Assembly: GCA_021298555.1 (NCBI GenBank)
Contig: JAJTGE010000001.1
Location: 1,445 to 65,444, forward strand
DNA: 64,000 nucleotides
Direction: 5' to 3'
Source: Oxalobacteraceae bacterium
GTDB lineage: Bacteria; Pseudomonadota; Gammaproteobacteria; Burkholderiales; Burkholderiaceae_D
Below are positions 43,501 through 52,457 of the stretch, piece by piece (positions within the stretch are counted from its first letter, which is position 1; each line of letters begins with the position of its first letter). The position numbers and the translations under genes were made by a program. The notes beneath the pieces were generated by a model. The model searched no databases, was not told the DNA's origin, and saw only the letters and a program-made list of their open reading frames with translations.

Positions 43501-44435
43501 GTATGAATTGTGTTGATTTGATCTACCAGAGTTTGAGCAAGAAAATCTAACTGAACCATGGTCGGCTGAAGCATTTGCTCACGAAATGTCAGCAAGCCAC
43601 CCAGTTGACCACTGCCTATGCCAGGAACAGTCTCTTTTGATCCATAAGGATCCAGGACGATGGTTACCCGACCCAGATCGTGCTCATCAAATATCGCACC
43701 TATTTCAAATGCTTCTTGACCCTCAACGATGACGCCTGCCTTACCATTATTCGTAAGACTTAAGTCGACGGTACCGTTGACGGCTGTGGTCACATTGAGC
43801 TTAACCAGCTTAGATAAATTCTTAAGTAAAAGATCGCGTTGATCCAGTAATTGCGGCGACTGACGATCTATCGATACTTCACGACCAAGCTGCTTGTTAA
43901 CCAAGGCAATTTGCGTAGCCAGTGTATTAATCTGTTCTATGGTTTGGTTGGTTGACTCTCTAGTCTCCGTATCTATCGTGGCCATTTGTGACGATAGTTC
44001 ACGAAACCGCCCGGCTAAGCCATCAGCATCTCTCAGAAACTGCGCTCGAAGTACGGTCGACGCCGGATCAGTTGACAACTGCTGCGATGTCGCAAAAAAT
44101 TTATCCAATGCAGGCGGCAAGCCTACAGTATCACTACCCATCAAATCCACAATACGGTTGGCAAAATCCACCATAGGCTGCTGGGTGTTTAATTCACTCG
44201 TGGTATTTCTCAGATTTTTTTCTAAAAATTCATCATAAGAGCGCTTGATCGAATCAAAACGTACGCCACTTCCGATGTATACCGTACCTACTTTACGGGG
44301 TGTAGCTTCACCAAGTTCTGTTTCCTGACGTACGTAGCCCTCTGTGTGTACATTGGCAATGTTATTACTGACCGTGCCAAGCGCTCGTTGATACGCCATT
44401 ACCGCATTGCTGCTAATTCCCAGAAGATCACTCAT
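40515..44435 (-). CDS. flgK: Giant hook-filament junction protein FlgK (HAP1)
   Basis: This protein has 1306 residues, about twice the usual 450-650. The ends are canonical: SNAVMAYQRALGTVSNNIAN VHTEGYVRQ at the start, and VSLDNEAADLIRFQQAYQAS-type sequence at the C-terminus. Residues about 800-1015 contain tandem flagellin-IN-like repeats with LSLNGVSITGTG, LDINGVHIVGTNSDGSFASE and LVINGVNITGSNADGSFTST; the last two are 76 residues apart. FlgK joins the hook (here also giant) to FlgL. The start codon shares a base with the flgJ stop (TAATG), so it is translationally coupled. Confidence 0.92.
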   Translation of the reverse strand: MSDLLGISSNAVMAYQRALGTVSNNIANVHTEGYVRQETELGEATPRKVGTVYIGSGVRFDSIKRSYDEFLEKNLRNTTSELNTQQPMVDFANRIVDLMGSDTVGLPPALDKFFATSQQLSTDPASTVLRAQFLRDADGLAGRFRELSSQMATIDTETRESTNQTIEQINTLATQIALVNKQLGREVSIDRQSPQLLDQRDLLLKNLSKLVKLNVTTAVNGTVDLSLTNNGKAGVIVEGQEAFEIGAIFDEHDLGRVTIVLDPYGSKETVPGIGSGQLGGLLTFREQMLQPTMVQLDFLAQTLVDQINTIHTNGIDLGGKVGTNLLKIDQVSKTDPISGEVIALDRAAAGIRLAIDDPAKVAAAALFRVIENDNNLSNADATLSYAANYANPVTVPSIASVLKNNSDPTSGINAPSGKLLGQIPLGSNNWNLYLDGASNSQQLQIFTRDGRQLVGAPLTDSTEAQLLVTENNGFFAGSTYSTQYLNQSGDSGYKQVSVFYGLQAKPIEHFAQEAQFTQEHDVLPSVRTWVENYGNPINQETESIPANTLTINGKLLPQLLATAPSRTIQASDIANWMNRAAYGMVPTVAVNALTTATTDIVDPTVGMYVNGVAVPADASRTSLADLATYINNSIGSLANVEAEVIDSKLVLRNAIGYGGRDILVGEMDADKKLVNELTYKGILNFSQDGGITIGYGPNGKLGDLEFLGKPVGNYYTAIKPREYTSATIDGVQVPSNVDSILGDAITINGKALGPLDLGRALQASDMTSWINSVGSTFDPPVIARASTKIVVPRDQFKDNLSTGNLSLNGVSITGTGVGGSYVNASDLVTAINLAETGNVSTTTTKLDLSRPLDINGVHIVGTNSDGSFASESDLIDAINAQTSKTGVVATQVDADITLRHQIGGDIVVGPTVGVLSTTAARLDLTQPLVINGVNITGSNADGSFTSTADLLKAINTHTAATGVSITQTIDDIVLTNKTGISIKIGPTSVANALGVKDGAYTNVNALGVTDGTYSKVKAEIGIDKSITLSNQSGSDIRVGSLFGGNVLAIGNGPYRGTLTLESQDAIRVGFGVTGNPAELAKLGFRTSAYIDGAAPEDLLVFVTGEGSGTVAGSFDATMKDPVALNADRISSLRSQNFDVTFTSDTRYQITWTNPQNKVVTILAERDYDPKRGVEYQGLKFTLNKPPVVGDTFRLDGDHDGTGNNQVMLEMIALKSKKIIGGPNGSTISESYSETVGKAGNFSNQATIAQTALQVVNDHAVEARDRVSGVSLDNEAADLIRFQQAYQASAKAMQTANTLFDSILQIS

Positions 44436-44905
44436 TATTCAGCTCCCGTATCAGCAACTGGGGTGACAGCACGAGGCTTAACAGTAAATTTCTCTGGACG
44501 TACCAAGTCAATAGCCTTAGGTGTACCTAAGGAAATAGACTTTTGTTCAGGGTTGATGGCCATAGGGTCGGCTTTGGCTTTGTACTCCGGACCAGCTTGC
44601 CGGCTGAGGTTAATACTTTTGACCAGCATGTCAGCCACACCTAAGGTGTTGCGCTTAGCTAGCTGGACCGAGAGCTCGCGGTCATACATCTCTTGAAAGG
44701 CTTCCTCATGATCCGATGTCATGAGACCCTCTTTTTCCGTGGCCTCACGCATGGATTTGAGCATCATTTGGATGAACATCGCCTCGAACTGCGTTGCGGT
44801 CTCACGCGTCGCTTTTTCTTCACGTCGCTGTGCCTGACCACGCAAGGCACCCATGCCGGCAAAGTCTAGCGACGATTTAGGAAGGTCGAAGTCGTTCATA
44901 GCCAT
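44435..44905 (-). CDS. flgJ: Rod-binding FlgJ, single-domain form
   Basis: These 156 residues correspond only to the N-terminal rod-capping half of FlgJ (about 320 residues in enterics). The conserved part is TATQFEAMFIQMMLKSMREA, then HEEAFQEMYDRELSVQLAKR and LGVADMLVKSI. The C-terminal glucosaminidase/muramidase domain is missing and replaced by a short Pro/Lys-rich tail. Another enzyme must open peptidoglycan for the rod; the LysM/transglycosylase-like gene next to flgA is a candidate. It lies between flgI and flgK. Confidence 0.9.
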   Translation of the reverse strand: MAMNDFDLPKSSLDFAGMGALRGQAQRREEKATRETATQFEAMFIQMMLKSMREATEKEGLMTSDHEEAFQEMYDRELSVQLAKRNTLGVADMLVKSINLSRQAGPEYKAKADPMAINPEQKSISLGTPKAIDLVRPEKFTVKPRAVTPVADTGAE

Positions 44906-44923
44906 ACTCTCGCTTGTCTGCCC

Positions 44924-46081
44924 TTAGATGATGACTAACTCAGCGCGCAAACTGCCTGAGCTTTTCAAAGCCTCTAATATGGCAATCAGTGCGGAAGGCG
45001 ATGCGCCAACCTGGTTGATAGCGTCAACTATCTGACGCAAATCAACTCCAGCCTGGAACAAGAACATAGGTTTATTCGGTTCATTGACAGCGACATTGGC
45101 ATTCTGAACAGCCGCGGTTTGGCCGGGAGCAAATGCATTCGGCTGGCTTACCTCGTTGGTGGCTGCAATTGCGACTGAAATCGTGCCGTGTGAAACAGCA
45201 GCAGCTGTTACTTTGACGTTACGGCTAATAACCACAGTACCTGTGCGTGAGTTCACCACCACCTTGGCGGCGGCTTCACCTGGAATCACATCCAGGTTTT
45301 CCACCATGCTCATGAACGCTACGCGCTTAGACATATCAGTCGGTGCACGAACGGTTAGAGACACGCCATCCAAAGCTTTGGCTGTATCTGCTCCAAAGGT
45401 TTTATTGACCGCGTCAACTATGGCAGTCGTTGTGGTGAAATCCTGATCACGCACATTGATAACTACAGAATCTGTTTTATCAAACGGTGTTTCAACAATA
45501 CGCTCGACTGTTGCGCCATTCGGTATACGTGCTGACGTCGGTACGCCTATGGATACTTTCGATCCGGCGGCACTGGCATCTACACCTGTGGTTGTAACTA
45601 ATCCTTGGGCGAGTGCATAAACTTCGCCATCGACACCACGCAAACTCGTTAAGATCAATGTACCGCCACGCAAACTACTGGCTTTACCCAGAGTACCTAC
45701 GTTGACATCAATACGCTGACCCGGCTTAGACATACCAGGTAGTTCAGCAGTCACCATAACCGCTGCGACGTTTTGCACATCCATACGGCCTGCGGCGGCA
45801 GCGGCTCGTTCAAAATCTGATAATGGGCCATCTAAACCCACACCCATCTTGACCAACATAGATCGAACTGTCTGCACAGTAAATGCTACCTGTGCACCAT
45901 CTCCAGTACCTTGCAGTCCTACGACTATGCCGTAACCCACCAACTGATTACTGCGCACAGCGGCTACCGAGGCCAGATCTTTTACGCGATCTGCTTGCGC
46001 CGGATGGACTAGCGCTAGCGCCACTATCAGTGTGCTAGCAATTTGCTTAATAAAACGATTCTTCATTATTGGCTTTCTCAT
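44924..46081 (-). CDS. flgI: Flagellar P-ring protein FlgI
   Basis: This 385-residue periplasmic ring subunit forms the peptidoglycan-level bushing around the rod. Conserved stretches are VAAVRSNQLVGYGIVVGLQG, AAVMVTAELPGMSKPGQRID and RTGTVVISRNVKVTAAAVSH. The C-terminal INQVGASPSALIAILEALKS is also intact. The signal peptide is KNRFIKQIASTLIVALALVH ending PAQA. The ATG at 46066 (MKNRF) is an alternative, slightly more natural start. It begins two bases after the flgH stop. Confidence 0.95.
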   Translation of the reverse strand: MRKPIMKNRFIKQIASTLIVALALVHPAQADRVKDLASVAAVRSNQLVGYGIVVGLQGTGDGAQVAFTVQTVRSMLVKMGVGLDGPLSDFERAAAAAGRMDVQNVAAVMVTAELPGMSKPGQRIDVNVGTLGKASSLRGGTLILTSLRGVDGEVYALAQGLVTTTGVDASAAGSKVSIGVPTSARIPNGATVERIVETPFDKTDSVVINVRDQDFTTTTAIVDAVNKTFGADTAKALDGVSLTVRAPTDMSKRVAFMSMVENLDVIPGEAAAKVVVNSRTGTVVISRNVKVTAAAVSHGTISVAIAATNEVSQPNAFAPGQTAAVQNANVAVNEPNKPMFLFQAGVDLRQIVDAINQVGASPSALIAILEALKSSGSLRAELVII

Positions 46082-46083
46082 GA

Positions 46084-46773
46084 TTAGAAGGGCCAGAATT
46101 TCAAGAGGGCGCTAGTACCCCAACCAGCGCGCGTAGCATTCGCCAAATCACCCGCGGCGCGATACGCAATTTGTGCATTGGCTAAACGACGCGACTGCAC
46201 CGTACTGATGGCACTCACATCATCAGGACGTATTACGCCTGAAACCTGTATGACCTCACCACCTTCGGACATCGATAATTGTTTTTCACCACGTATAACC
46301 AGATTGCCATTAGCCTGTACTTCCACCACAGTGGCCGCAATCGAACCTGTTAAGGAAGCCTGCTGATCTGCCGTGCCTTTACCTTTACTCGTCGTTTTCC
46401 CACCATCGGTTTTCAGACCCCCGAGCACACCGTTCAAACCCGATAAGCGATTAGTCAGTCCGGCAGGTACCACATCGTTAGTCGCTTCACGACTGGTCTC
46501 ATTATTTAAAGTTCTGGCTGCTTGAGTCGATTCACTTAATAAGACGGTGATAATGTCACCCACCCGATAATCTCTGCGCTTGGCCTGCCACATATCGGTG
46601 CTGTCAGCGGCAAAAATTGCGCCGGTCGTTAGCTTGACTGATTCACGTGGTAGCGGCTGCACCGGACCAAATTGAGACGTATGTGCCAAAGGCATAGGGC
46701 CTGAGCATGCACTTAACAACATCACTGTTGTTAATGGTGCCAGCAGAGCGCACGATTTAATTTTTATCATCAA
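46084..46773 (-). CDS. flgH: Flagellar L-ring lipoprotein FlgH
   Basis: This 229-residue outer-membrane ring subunit has a lipoprotein signal peptide with lipobox LLSAC (Cys about residue 23). Conserved blocks are YRVGDIITVLLSESTQAART, then VEVQANGNLVIRGEKQLSMS and SGVIRPDDVSAISTVQSRRL. It is of normal length. FlgH depends on FlgI beneath it and here also on the FlgT/FlgP outer rings encoded 13 kb away. Confidence 0.95.
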   Translation of the reverse strand: MMIKIKSCALLAPLTTVMLLSACSGPMPLAHTSQFGPVQPLPRESVKLTTGAIFAADSTDMWQAKRRDYRVGDIITVLLSESTQAARTLNNETSREATNDVVPAGLTNRLSGLNGVLGGLKTDGGKTTSKGKGTADQQASLTGSIAATVVEVQANGNLVIRGEKQLSMSEGGEVIQVSGVIRPDDVSAISTVQSRRLANAQIAYRAAGDLANATRAGWGTSALLKFWPF

Positions 46774-46781
46774 AGTCCCGA

Positions 46782-47567
46782 TCAGAGATTGTTGTTCAAG
46801 AATTTCAACATGCCATCAGCAGCAGAGATTGCCTTGGAGTTAATTTCATATGCGCGCTGGGTCTCTATCATGTTGACCATTTCTTCTACGACATTGACGT
46901 TGGATGATTCCAGCATGCCCTGACGTAAGGTGCCAGCGGCCTGTGTACCCGGATTGAGTAACTGAGGCGCGCCACTAGCTACTGTTTCTTTGTAGAGATT
47001 GCCACCCAAAGGTGTGAGTCCCGGTGGATTAATAAAGCGAGCTGTTTGTATTTGACCCAACTGCTGAGCGCCACCACCAGCAAATAATTCCACGCTCACT
47101 ATGCCGTCTTCACCTATGGTGATAGAGGATGCATTGGCTGGAATAACAATCGCTGGTGCCAAGGGCTGGCCTGTCGATGTAACTAACTGACCCGTACTGG
47201 AAAGTTTGAAAGAGCCATCACGCGTGTAGGCTGTTGTGCCATCGGCTTGTGTGATCTGGAAAAAACCCTCGCCATTAATCGCAATATCCAGAGCATTCTG
47301 GGTATTGATCATATTGCCTTGAGCATGAATTTTTTCAGTGGCGATGATGCGAGTACCCGTACCCTGCATCAAACCAGTAGGAGCTTGAGTAGTAAGTGAT
47401 GTCTGACCACCCGCCTGGCGTATATTTTGATAGAGCAGATCTTCAAACATAGCGCGATCTCGTTTGAAACCTGTAGTGTTAACGTTAGCCAGGTTGTTGG
47501 AGATGACGTTCAGCCGAGTCTGTTGTGCATCCAGACCGGTTTTAGCTACCCACATTGAAGCATCCAT
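46782..47567 (-). CDS. flgG: Distal rod protein FlgG
   Basis: This 261-residue protein has a length exact for FlgG. It opens MDASMWVAKTGLDAQQTRLN VISNNLANVNTTGFKRDRA and ends QAAGTLRQGMLESSNVNVVE, with MIETQRAYEINSKAISAADG. The family's 18-residue rod-specific segment is represented by LLYQNIRQAGGQTSLTTQAP. It forms the distal rod inside the P- and L-rings. It is 46 bases after flgF. Confidence 0.96.
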   Translation of the reverse strand: MDASMWVAKTGLDAQQTRLNVISNNLANVNTTGFKRDRAMFEDLLYQNIRQAGGQTSLTTQAPTGLMQGTGTRIIATEKIHAQGNMINTQNALDIAINGEGFFQITQADGTTAYTRDGSFKLSSTGQLVTSTGQPLAPAIVIPANASSITIGEDGIVSVELFAGGGAQQLGQIQTARFINPPGLTPLGGNLYKETVASGAPQLLNPGTQAAGTLRQGMLESSNVNVVEEMVNMIETQRAYEINSKAISAADGMLKFLNNNL

Positions 47568-47613
47568 GTGTTTCCCTCTTTAAGTGTTCTTTATCGTGCT
47601 ATTAGTTACAAAA

Positions 47614-48384
47614 TCAACGTGCCCTGAGCATGCTGGCGCCTGCCTCGTCAAGTGACTTGGCCTCTTTAATCGTACGAATCTGTGTCTCAAATGAGCGTGA
47701 AAAATCTATCAATTTCACCATCGCCGTAACGGGATTGACATTACTGGCCTCTAAGGCGCCTGGCACTATCTGTGGCGGTACTGGACCGCTGGCAAAGTCA
47801 CCATTCGCGTTGCGAAACTGTATGTGCGGGGTGTACAACGTATCTTCTCTGCGCTGCAAAGTAATCTGACTGGCATCGCGGGTCATCATTCGTGCAATCA
47901 GCACCGATGGAGCTTCTGGCGGCTGTAGTGGATCACGCGCATAAATATCACCCTCTTTGGTGATCGATAAATCCAAGCCCGGTGGAATAGTGATGGGATT
48001 ACCCTGCTCTGATAAAACCACGTTACCTGATCCTGTTTCTAAAACACCCTGTGAATTCAAATGCAAATCACCACGACGCGTGAATGCCAATTCACCATTT
48101 TTTGCTTGCACGCCAAGTACTGCTTTTTCAGTCAACGCAATGTCGAGCTTGTTACCCGTGACCATTAAGTGACCCTGATCTAAATTCACGGCATTGTATT
48201 TTTCTATGAAGGGCTGTATGCGCGAATCCCAGCCATCACCTTCGGCCTTCACAGCGATCATGGCGTTTTCGTAGCTCTTTTTGAAACCGACAGTCGATAC
48301 ATTTGCCAATTCATTATTGAGCTGCTCGCGTAGTACGCGTCGCTCATTAATAGAAGACATCGAAGTAAAGGCAAAACGATCCAT
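47614..48384 (-). CDS. flgF: Proximal rod protein FlgF
   Basis: This is a 256-residue rod protein of the FlgF/FlgG family. The N-terminus MDRFAFTSMSSINERRVLRE with NNELANVSTVGFKKSYENAM is the typical axial motif, though more divergent than FlgG. The C-terminus is EASNVNPVTAMVKLIDFSRS and FETQIRTIKEAKSLDEAGAS. It is 46 bases downstream of flgE. Confidence 0.93.
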   Translation of the reverse strand: MDRFAFTSMSSINERRVLREQLNNELANVSTVGFKKSYENAMIAVKAEGDGWDSRIQPFIEKYNAVNLDQGHLMVTGNKLDIALTEKAVLGVQAKNGELAFTRRGDLHLNSQGVLETGSGNVVLSEQGNPITIPPGLDLSITKEGDIYARDPLQPPEAPSVLIARMMTRDASQITLQRREDTLYTPHIQFRNANGDFASGPVPPQIVPGALEASNVNPVTAMVKLIDFSRSFETQIRTIKEAKSLDEAGASMLRAR

Positions 48385-48430
48385 ATCGGTTTCTCTGGTG
48401 TGTGGTTAAGCAGCTATGCGACTAAGCGTT

Positions 48431-51400
48431 TTAACCCCGTATGTTGATAATGGCTTGCGTCAAGGTGTTGTTTGTCTCAATCGCCTTGGCATTCGCCTGG
48501 AAGTTACGCTGGGCTGTAATCAACTCAACCAATTCATTAGTCAAATCAACGTTAGCTCGCTCACGTGCACCAGCACGAATCGTGCCAAAGCCAGCGGCGC
48601 CGGCTTCACCGTATTTCGCTTCACCTGATTTAGAGGTGGCATAAAAGCTGGCGTCACCAATCTGACGCAAGCCTGTGGCAGCAGAGAAGTTAGCCAAAAT
48701 AATTTTGGCCAACGATTTGGTGGTGCCGTTGGAATAGCTGGCGTTTACAAGACCGTTATCACCGATATCCACACCAATCAAATCACCTTCAGGGCGACCG
48801 TTCTGATCTTGTTTTTTGATGGAAAACGGTGATGAATATTGTGTGGAGATACCGTAATCAATCGAGAATTGCAAAGTAGCTCCGGATGCACCAATCGTCG
48901 TGCTTTTAAAACTGATGGCTGCATTCGGTGATAACAAATCACCCTTGTTGTTAAAGCTTAATTCACCATTGTCATAAAATACGGGTGACCATAAATCACG
49001 TGTTTCATCTTCAGAGAAATCACCAGGATCTGTTGTCTCTGTTCCCTCACGGCTCACATATAACGGAAAACCGTCAGAATTTTTTGCCTGCTTGGGTTCT
49101 TGCCATACATTGGTTTTACCACGCACGCTCTCGAGCCCATCCAGTCCCCAAATACTATTGCCGCTGACTTTAAGAAACGAGTTATTGCCTGTGGTGCCCG
49201 TAGAAATTTTGAAATGTTTGGTGCCATTTTCTGCAGTCATGACTTCAACTTTGACGCCGTTGACAGTACGACCAAAGTTATCGGCCAGTGCATTAATACG
49301 ATTTTCTAGTTCCTGACGAAAGCCTTCAATCGTGTAATCTGCTTTTGGTGGCATTTCAATTAGGCCAGTCACGTTATCGACTGTCACAACAAATTGATTA
49401 TTGGTGGCATCGACACGGAATTTATTGTCCAAATTCAGGCCGATAGTATCTCCGGTTAATACTGCTGGCTCAGAAATAACACCGCGAAAAGGTATCGATG
49501 ATGTGGTCACCTGGTCTTTTGCAAATCCAAACAGGTTGTATGCATTAGCAGAAGCACTTGCCAACTCCACGCTGGACGTATCACCTGTACTACCGGAAGA
49601 AATAGTAAAGCGACGGGTTGCCTCATCAAAGGAAACCACGGTGCCATAACGCTGCTCAACCACTGGATTAATTAAATTACCATTCGGAATAACTTTGGCA
49701 CCAAATGCACCGGTGGAAGAATCCACTAAAGTTTCAGTGGCTGTCAGCCCCATCAATCCTTTGATAGCAAGGTTCGGTGAGCTGGCATAGATTTCTAAAT
49801 TGGTCGCACTGTTATTTTTAAAGGTAAATGTTTGCAGCTGGGCGTTATAACTTACTGCAAGATCTTCAAATCGATCACTTCCCGCCGTACCCGCATTGGC
49901 AGCTGCCTGAACAATGGTCTGAATTGCTTCCAGAGCCTCATCACGCGTCACTTTGCTGACATCACTAAAGTAAAAAATACCATCCGATGCTAAACCGGCG
50001 GCACTACCTGGTGGCTGCGGAACGATGCTTGAGTCTAAAGCTGTATTAATCTGACCAAACTGAATGTTGAGTTCTGGACTGGCGTCATTCTCAATGGAAG
50101 GATTAACCAGCTTTAATTTCATTAAGGTTCCTGAATTGAGACCTTTTTCCAAATCAAAGCCAGGCAGATCGCCCTGACTAAAATCAAACAAGCGTTCATC
50201 GCCATAGGATTTGTTAATCTGATTCGTAATTTCTCGCGCAATATCAACACCAGTAAAATTTTTCGTAACAGCTAAATCATTCAGATAAGTTAAATCGATG
50301 AGTTGTGGACTATTTGCACCATCAATGTTGAGCTCAAACGCGATGGAATTTTTTGTATACTTTTCGATTGCTTTTTGCTCACTCAGCGAAGACTTTACAT
50401 TGATGAGGGGAATAGCAGCTATACCTGTCAGTGGATCAACCACACCGTTGGCATCATCTGCTTTGGAAAAAATGACTGAAACCGTGCCATCATTTCCATC
50501 GACCACGCTACGACCCGGATAACCACCTACTGTTTTAAAAGTATCATCTGCGGCTATCGCATTAGCAATCAGGCTGGCTATTTCAAATTTTGTTTCTGTA
50601 CCTGCTAAAGCAATGGTTACCGGGCTGGGAAGTTGAATAGCACCTGCAACAGTTGGAAAGGTGAGTTCCAGGTTACCTGTTGCGCCCACCAAGTTAGTTG
50701 CGTCAATTAACTGAGTCTGACCACCTACATTGACTAATGTTTGCGACTGCAGGGTGTTGTAAACATTCAAACCACTTTTAAAGTTTGTATTGATTGTTCC
50801 ATCAATTTGCTGACCGGATAATGCCGCTGGCGTTGAATCGATAGGATTTTTAAGATCATCCAAATGAACCAGCTTAGTAATACCCCTGGCAATACTCTCG
50901 GGTGGAATTTTGCTCTCTGGTAAAGTCTGGCCATACTTGTTTACATAGAGTTTGTCGCCGCTGGTATTAGCCTGAATCAGATTTTCCTGTAATTTAGTGT
51001 CACCGATATACACATAGGTTTGCCACTTACTGGTAGGGTCCGTCGCACTCGCCACCTGAGTTTTTGCGTAATACACCGTCGCCAGATAATCATTACCACC
51101 GGCGTCATAGACGGTAACAGCCGTTGTTTTGTTATATGACGTTGGATCATTTTTATCAAATGGCTTGTTAATGACTTGCGCATCAGCTGGAAAATTCAAA
51201 CCCAAAGTAATAGCAGATGTCTCAATAGCATCGCCGGTTGTTTTACGCGGTATGTTTAATTTTGATAGGTTATCCAAATCCGCTTTACCAGAGGAGTCAA
51301 CCCCCGCTGCAATCAGTGATTGACCTGCTGCGTTAACGACATTGAACGAGTCATCCAATAAGAAGGTGCCGTTACGCGTATAAATGTCCTGCAAACCGTC

Positions 51401-51685
51401 TGCTGATTTCAATGGGAAAAAACCATCGCCCGTAATCGCAATGTCCAATGAATTTGCTGAAAATTGAATATTGCCCTGGCTGAATTCCTGTGTGATCTGT
51501 TTAATAGCCACACCCTGACCGATGGTCGAAGACGCTTTTTGCAACGGTGAAGTCGCAAAGATGTCACCAAAGTCTGCGCGCGAGCGCTTGAAACCGGTGG
51601 TGCCCACGTTGGCAATATTGTTACTTGTAACGGATAACTGCGCGGTAGCGGCTTGCAAGCCTGTCAGAGCGGTATAAAAAGACAT
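48431..51685 (-). CDS. flgE: Giant flagellar hook protein FlgE
   Basis: This protein has 1084 residues against 400-450 for common FlgE. Conserved ends identify it: MSFYTALTGLQAATAQLSVT SNNIANVGTTGFKRSRADF at the N-terminus, and ERANVDLTNELVELITAQRN FQANAKAIETNNTLTQAIINIR at the C-terminus. The hook-specific N-terminal block NIQFSANSLDIAITGDGFFP is intact. The extra roughly 650 residues lie in the outward-facing D1/D2 region and are rich in Asp, Thr, Ser and Val. FlgE polymerises into the universal joint. It follows flgD by 38 bases. Confidence 0.94.
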   Translation of the reverse strand: MSFYTALTGLQAATAQLSVTSNNIANVGTTGFKRSRADFGDIFATSPLQKASSTIGQGVAIKQITQEFSQGNIQFSANSLDIAITGDGFFPLKSADGLQDIYTRNGTFLLDDSFNVVNAAGQSLIAAGVDSSGKADLDNLSKLNIPRKTTGDAIETSAITLGLNFPADAQVINKPFDKNDPTSYNKTTAVTVYDAGGNDYLATVYYAKTQVASATDPTSKWQTYVYIGDTKLQENLIQANTSGDKLYVNKYGQTLPESKIPPESIARGITKLVHLDDLKNPIDSTPAALSGQQIDGTINTNFKSGLNVYNTLQSQTLVNVGGQTQLIDATNLVGATGNLELTFPTVAGAIQLPSPVTIALAGTETKFEIASLIANAIAADDTFKTVGGYPGRSVVDGNDGTVSVIFSKADDANGVVDPLTGIAAIPLINVKSSLSEQKAIEKYTKNSIAFELNIDGANSPQLIDLTYLNDLAVTKNFTGVDIAREITNQINKSYGDERLFDFSQGDLPGFDLEKGLNSGTLMKLKLVNPSIENDASPELNIQFGQINTALDSSIVPQPPGSAAGLASDGIFYFSDVSKVTRDEALEAIQTIVQAAANAGTAGSDRFEDLAVSYNAQLQTFTFKNNSATNLEIYASSPNLAIKGLMGLTATETLVDSSTGAFGAKVIPNGNLINPVVEQRYGTVVSFDEATRRFTISSGSTGDTSSVELASASANAYNLFGFAKDQVTTSSIPFRGVISEPAVLTGDTIGLNLDNKFRVDATNNQFVVTVDNVTGLIEMPPKADYTIEGFRQELENRINALADNFGRTVNGVKVEVMTAENGTKHFKISTGTTGNNSFLKVSGNSIWGLDGLESVRGKTNVWQEPKQAKNSDGFPLYVSREGTETTDPGDFSEDETRDLWSPVFYDNGELSFNNKGDLLSPNAAISFKSTTIGASGATLQFSIDYGISTQYSSPFSIKKQDQNGRPEGDLIGVDIGDNGLVNASYSNGTTKSLAKIILANFSAATGLRQIGDASFYATSKSGEAKYGEAGAAGFGTIRAGARERANVDLTNELVELITAQRNFQANAKAIETNNTLTQAIINIRG

Positions 51686-51723
51686 GTGTATTTCTCCTGA
51701 AGTACTAGTTAGCTATTGTTTAT

Positions 51724-52446
51724 TTATTGGCCGACGCGTTTAACTTGCGACATGCTTTGTGTTGAACCATCATCAAATTCAACCTGCATATCGCCGGTTG
51801 TTGCATCTGTAGTCACAGTGCGCACAGGCGCCATCGTGCTTACTTTTGCCGTGCTCGATTTTCCGTAATTAGTTACAGAGGCACTGATACGATAGACACC
51901 ATCGGCCATCTGAACGCCACTGCTATCTTTACCATCCCAAGCAAAATGGAAATCACCCTGCTTTTGCGGGCCAATTTCACCAGTACGAACCAAGGATCCA
52001 TCTGATGCAAATATTTTGATAGAAATAGAATCCACATCTTTTTCAAGTGCTACAACGCCATCAACAGGTTGAGCATTAGTGAGTATGGCTTTGCCATCTG
52101 CTATAGCGACTTTTTTACCGATCAAACCACTGGCTGCACTCATGCGCTCATTCGACATGGATGCCACTAAATTCTGAACGTTGTCCGCCATTTTTGTGGT
52201 CGCTTCTAACTGTGAAAACTGCGCTAGTTGCGATACAAAAGCTTCGTTGTTCATGGGGTCGAGTGGATTTTGACTTTTCAGCTGCGTTGTAAACAGTGTC
52301 AAAAATGCCGTCTGGCCCATCCCACCGCCATCACCTTCCAGTATTTTTTTCTCTGCTTCAGTCTTGGCCTGTGCTGTTGTTTTTATATTCGACGGCAGCG
52401 TGTAGGTCGAGGTAGCTTGGGCTGCACCAGTTAAAGGGGTTGCCAT
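51724..52446 (-). CDS. flgD: Hook cap / scaffold protein FlgD
   Basis: This 240-residue hook-capping protein guides FlgE polymerisation and is later replaced by FlgK. The N-terminal conserved block is MGQTAFLTLFTTQLKSQNPL DPMNNEAFVSQLAQFSQLEA. It is followed by the Tudor/FlgD-Ig-like part with DGSLVRTGEIGPQKQGDFHF AWDGKDSSGVQMADGVYRIS. Its length is within the normal range (220-250), so the cap is not enlarged along with its substrate FlgE. Confidence 0.95.
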   Translation of the reverse strand: MATPLTGAAQATSTYTLPSNIKTTAQAKTEAEKKILEGDGGGMGQTAFLTLFTTQLKSQNPLDPMNNEAFVSQLAQFSQLEATTKMADNVQNLVASMSNERMSAASGLIGKKVAIADGKAILTNAQPVDGVVALEKDVDSISIKIFASDGSLVRTGEIGPQKQGDFHFAWDGKDSSGVQMADGVYRISASVTNYGKSSTAKVSTMAPVRTVTTDATTGDMQVEFDDGSTQSMSQVKRVGQ

Positions 52447-52457
52447 ATCAGTCTTCC

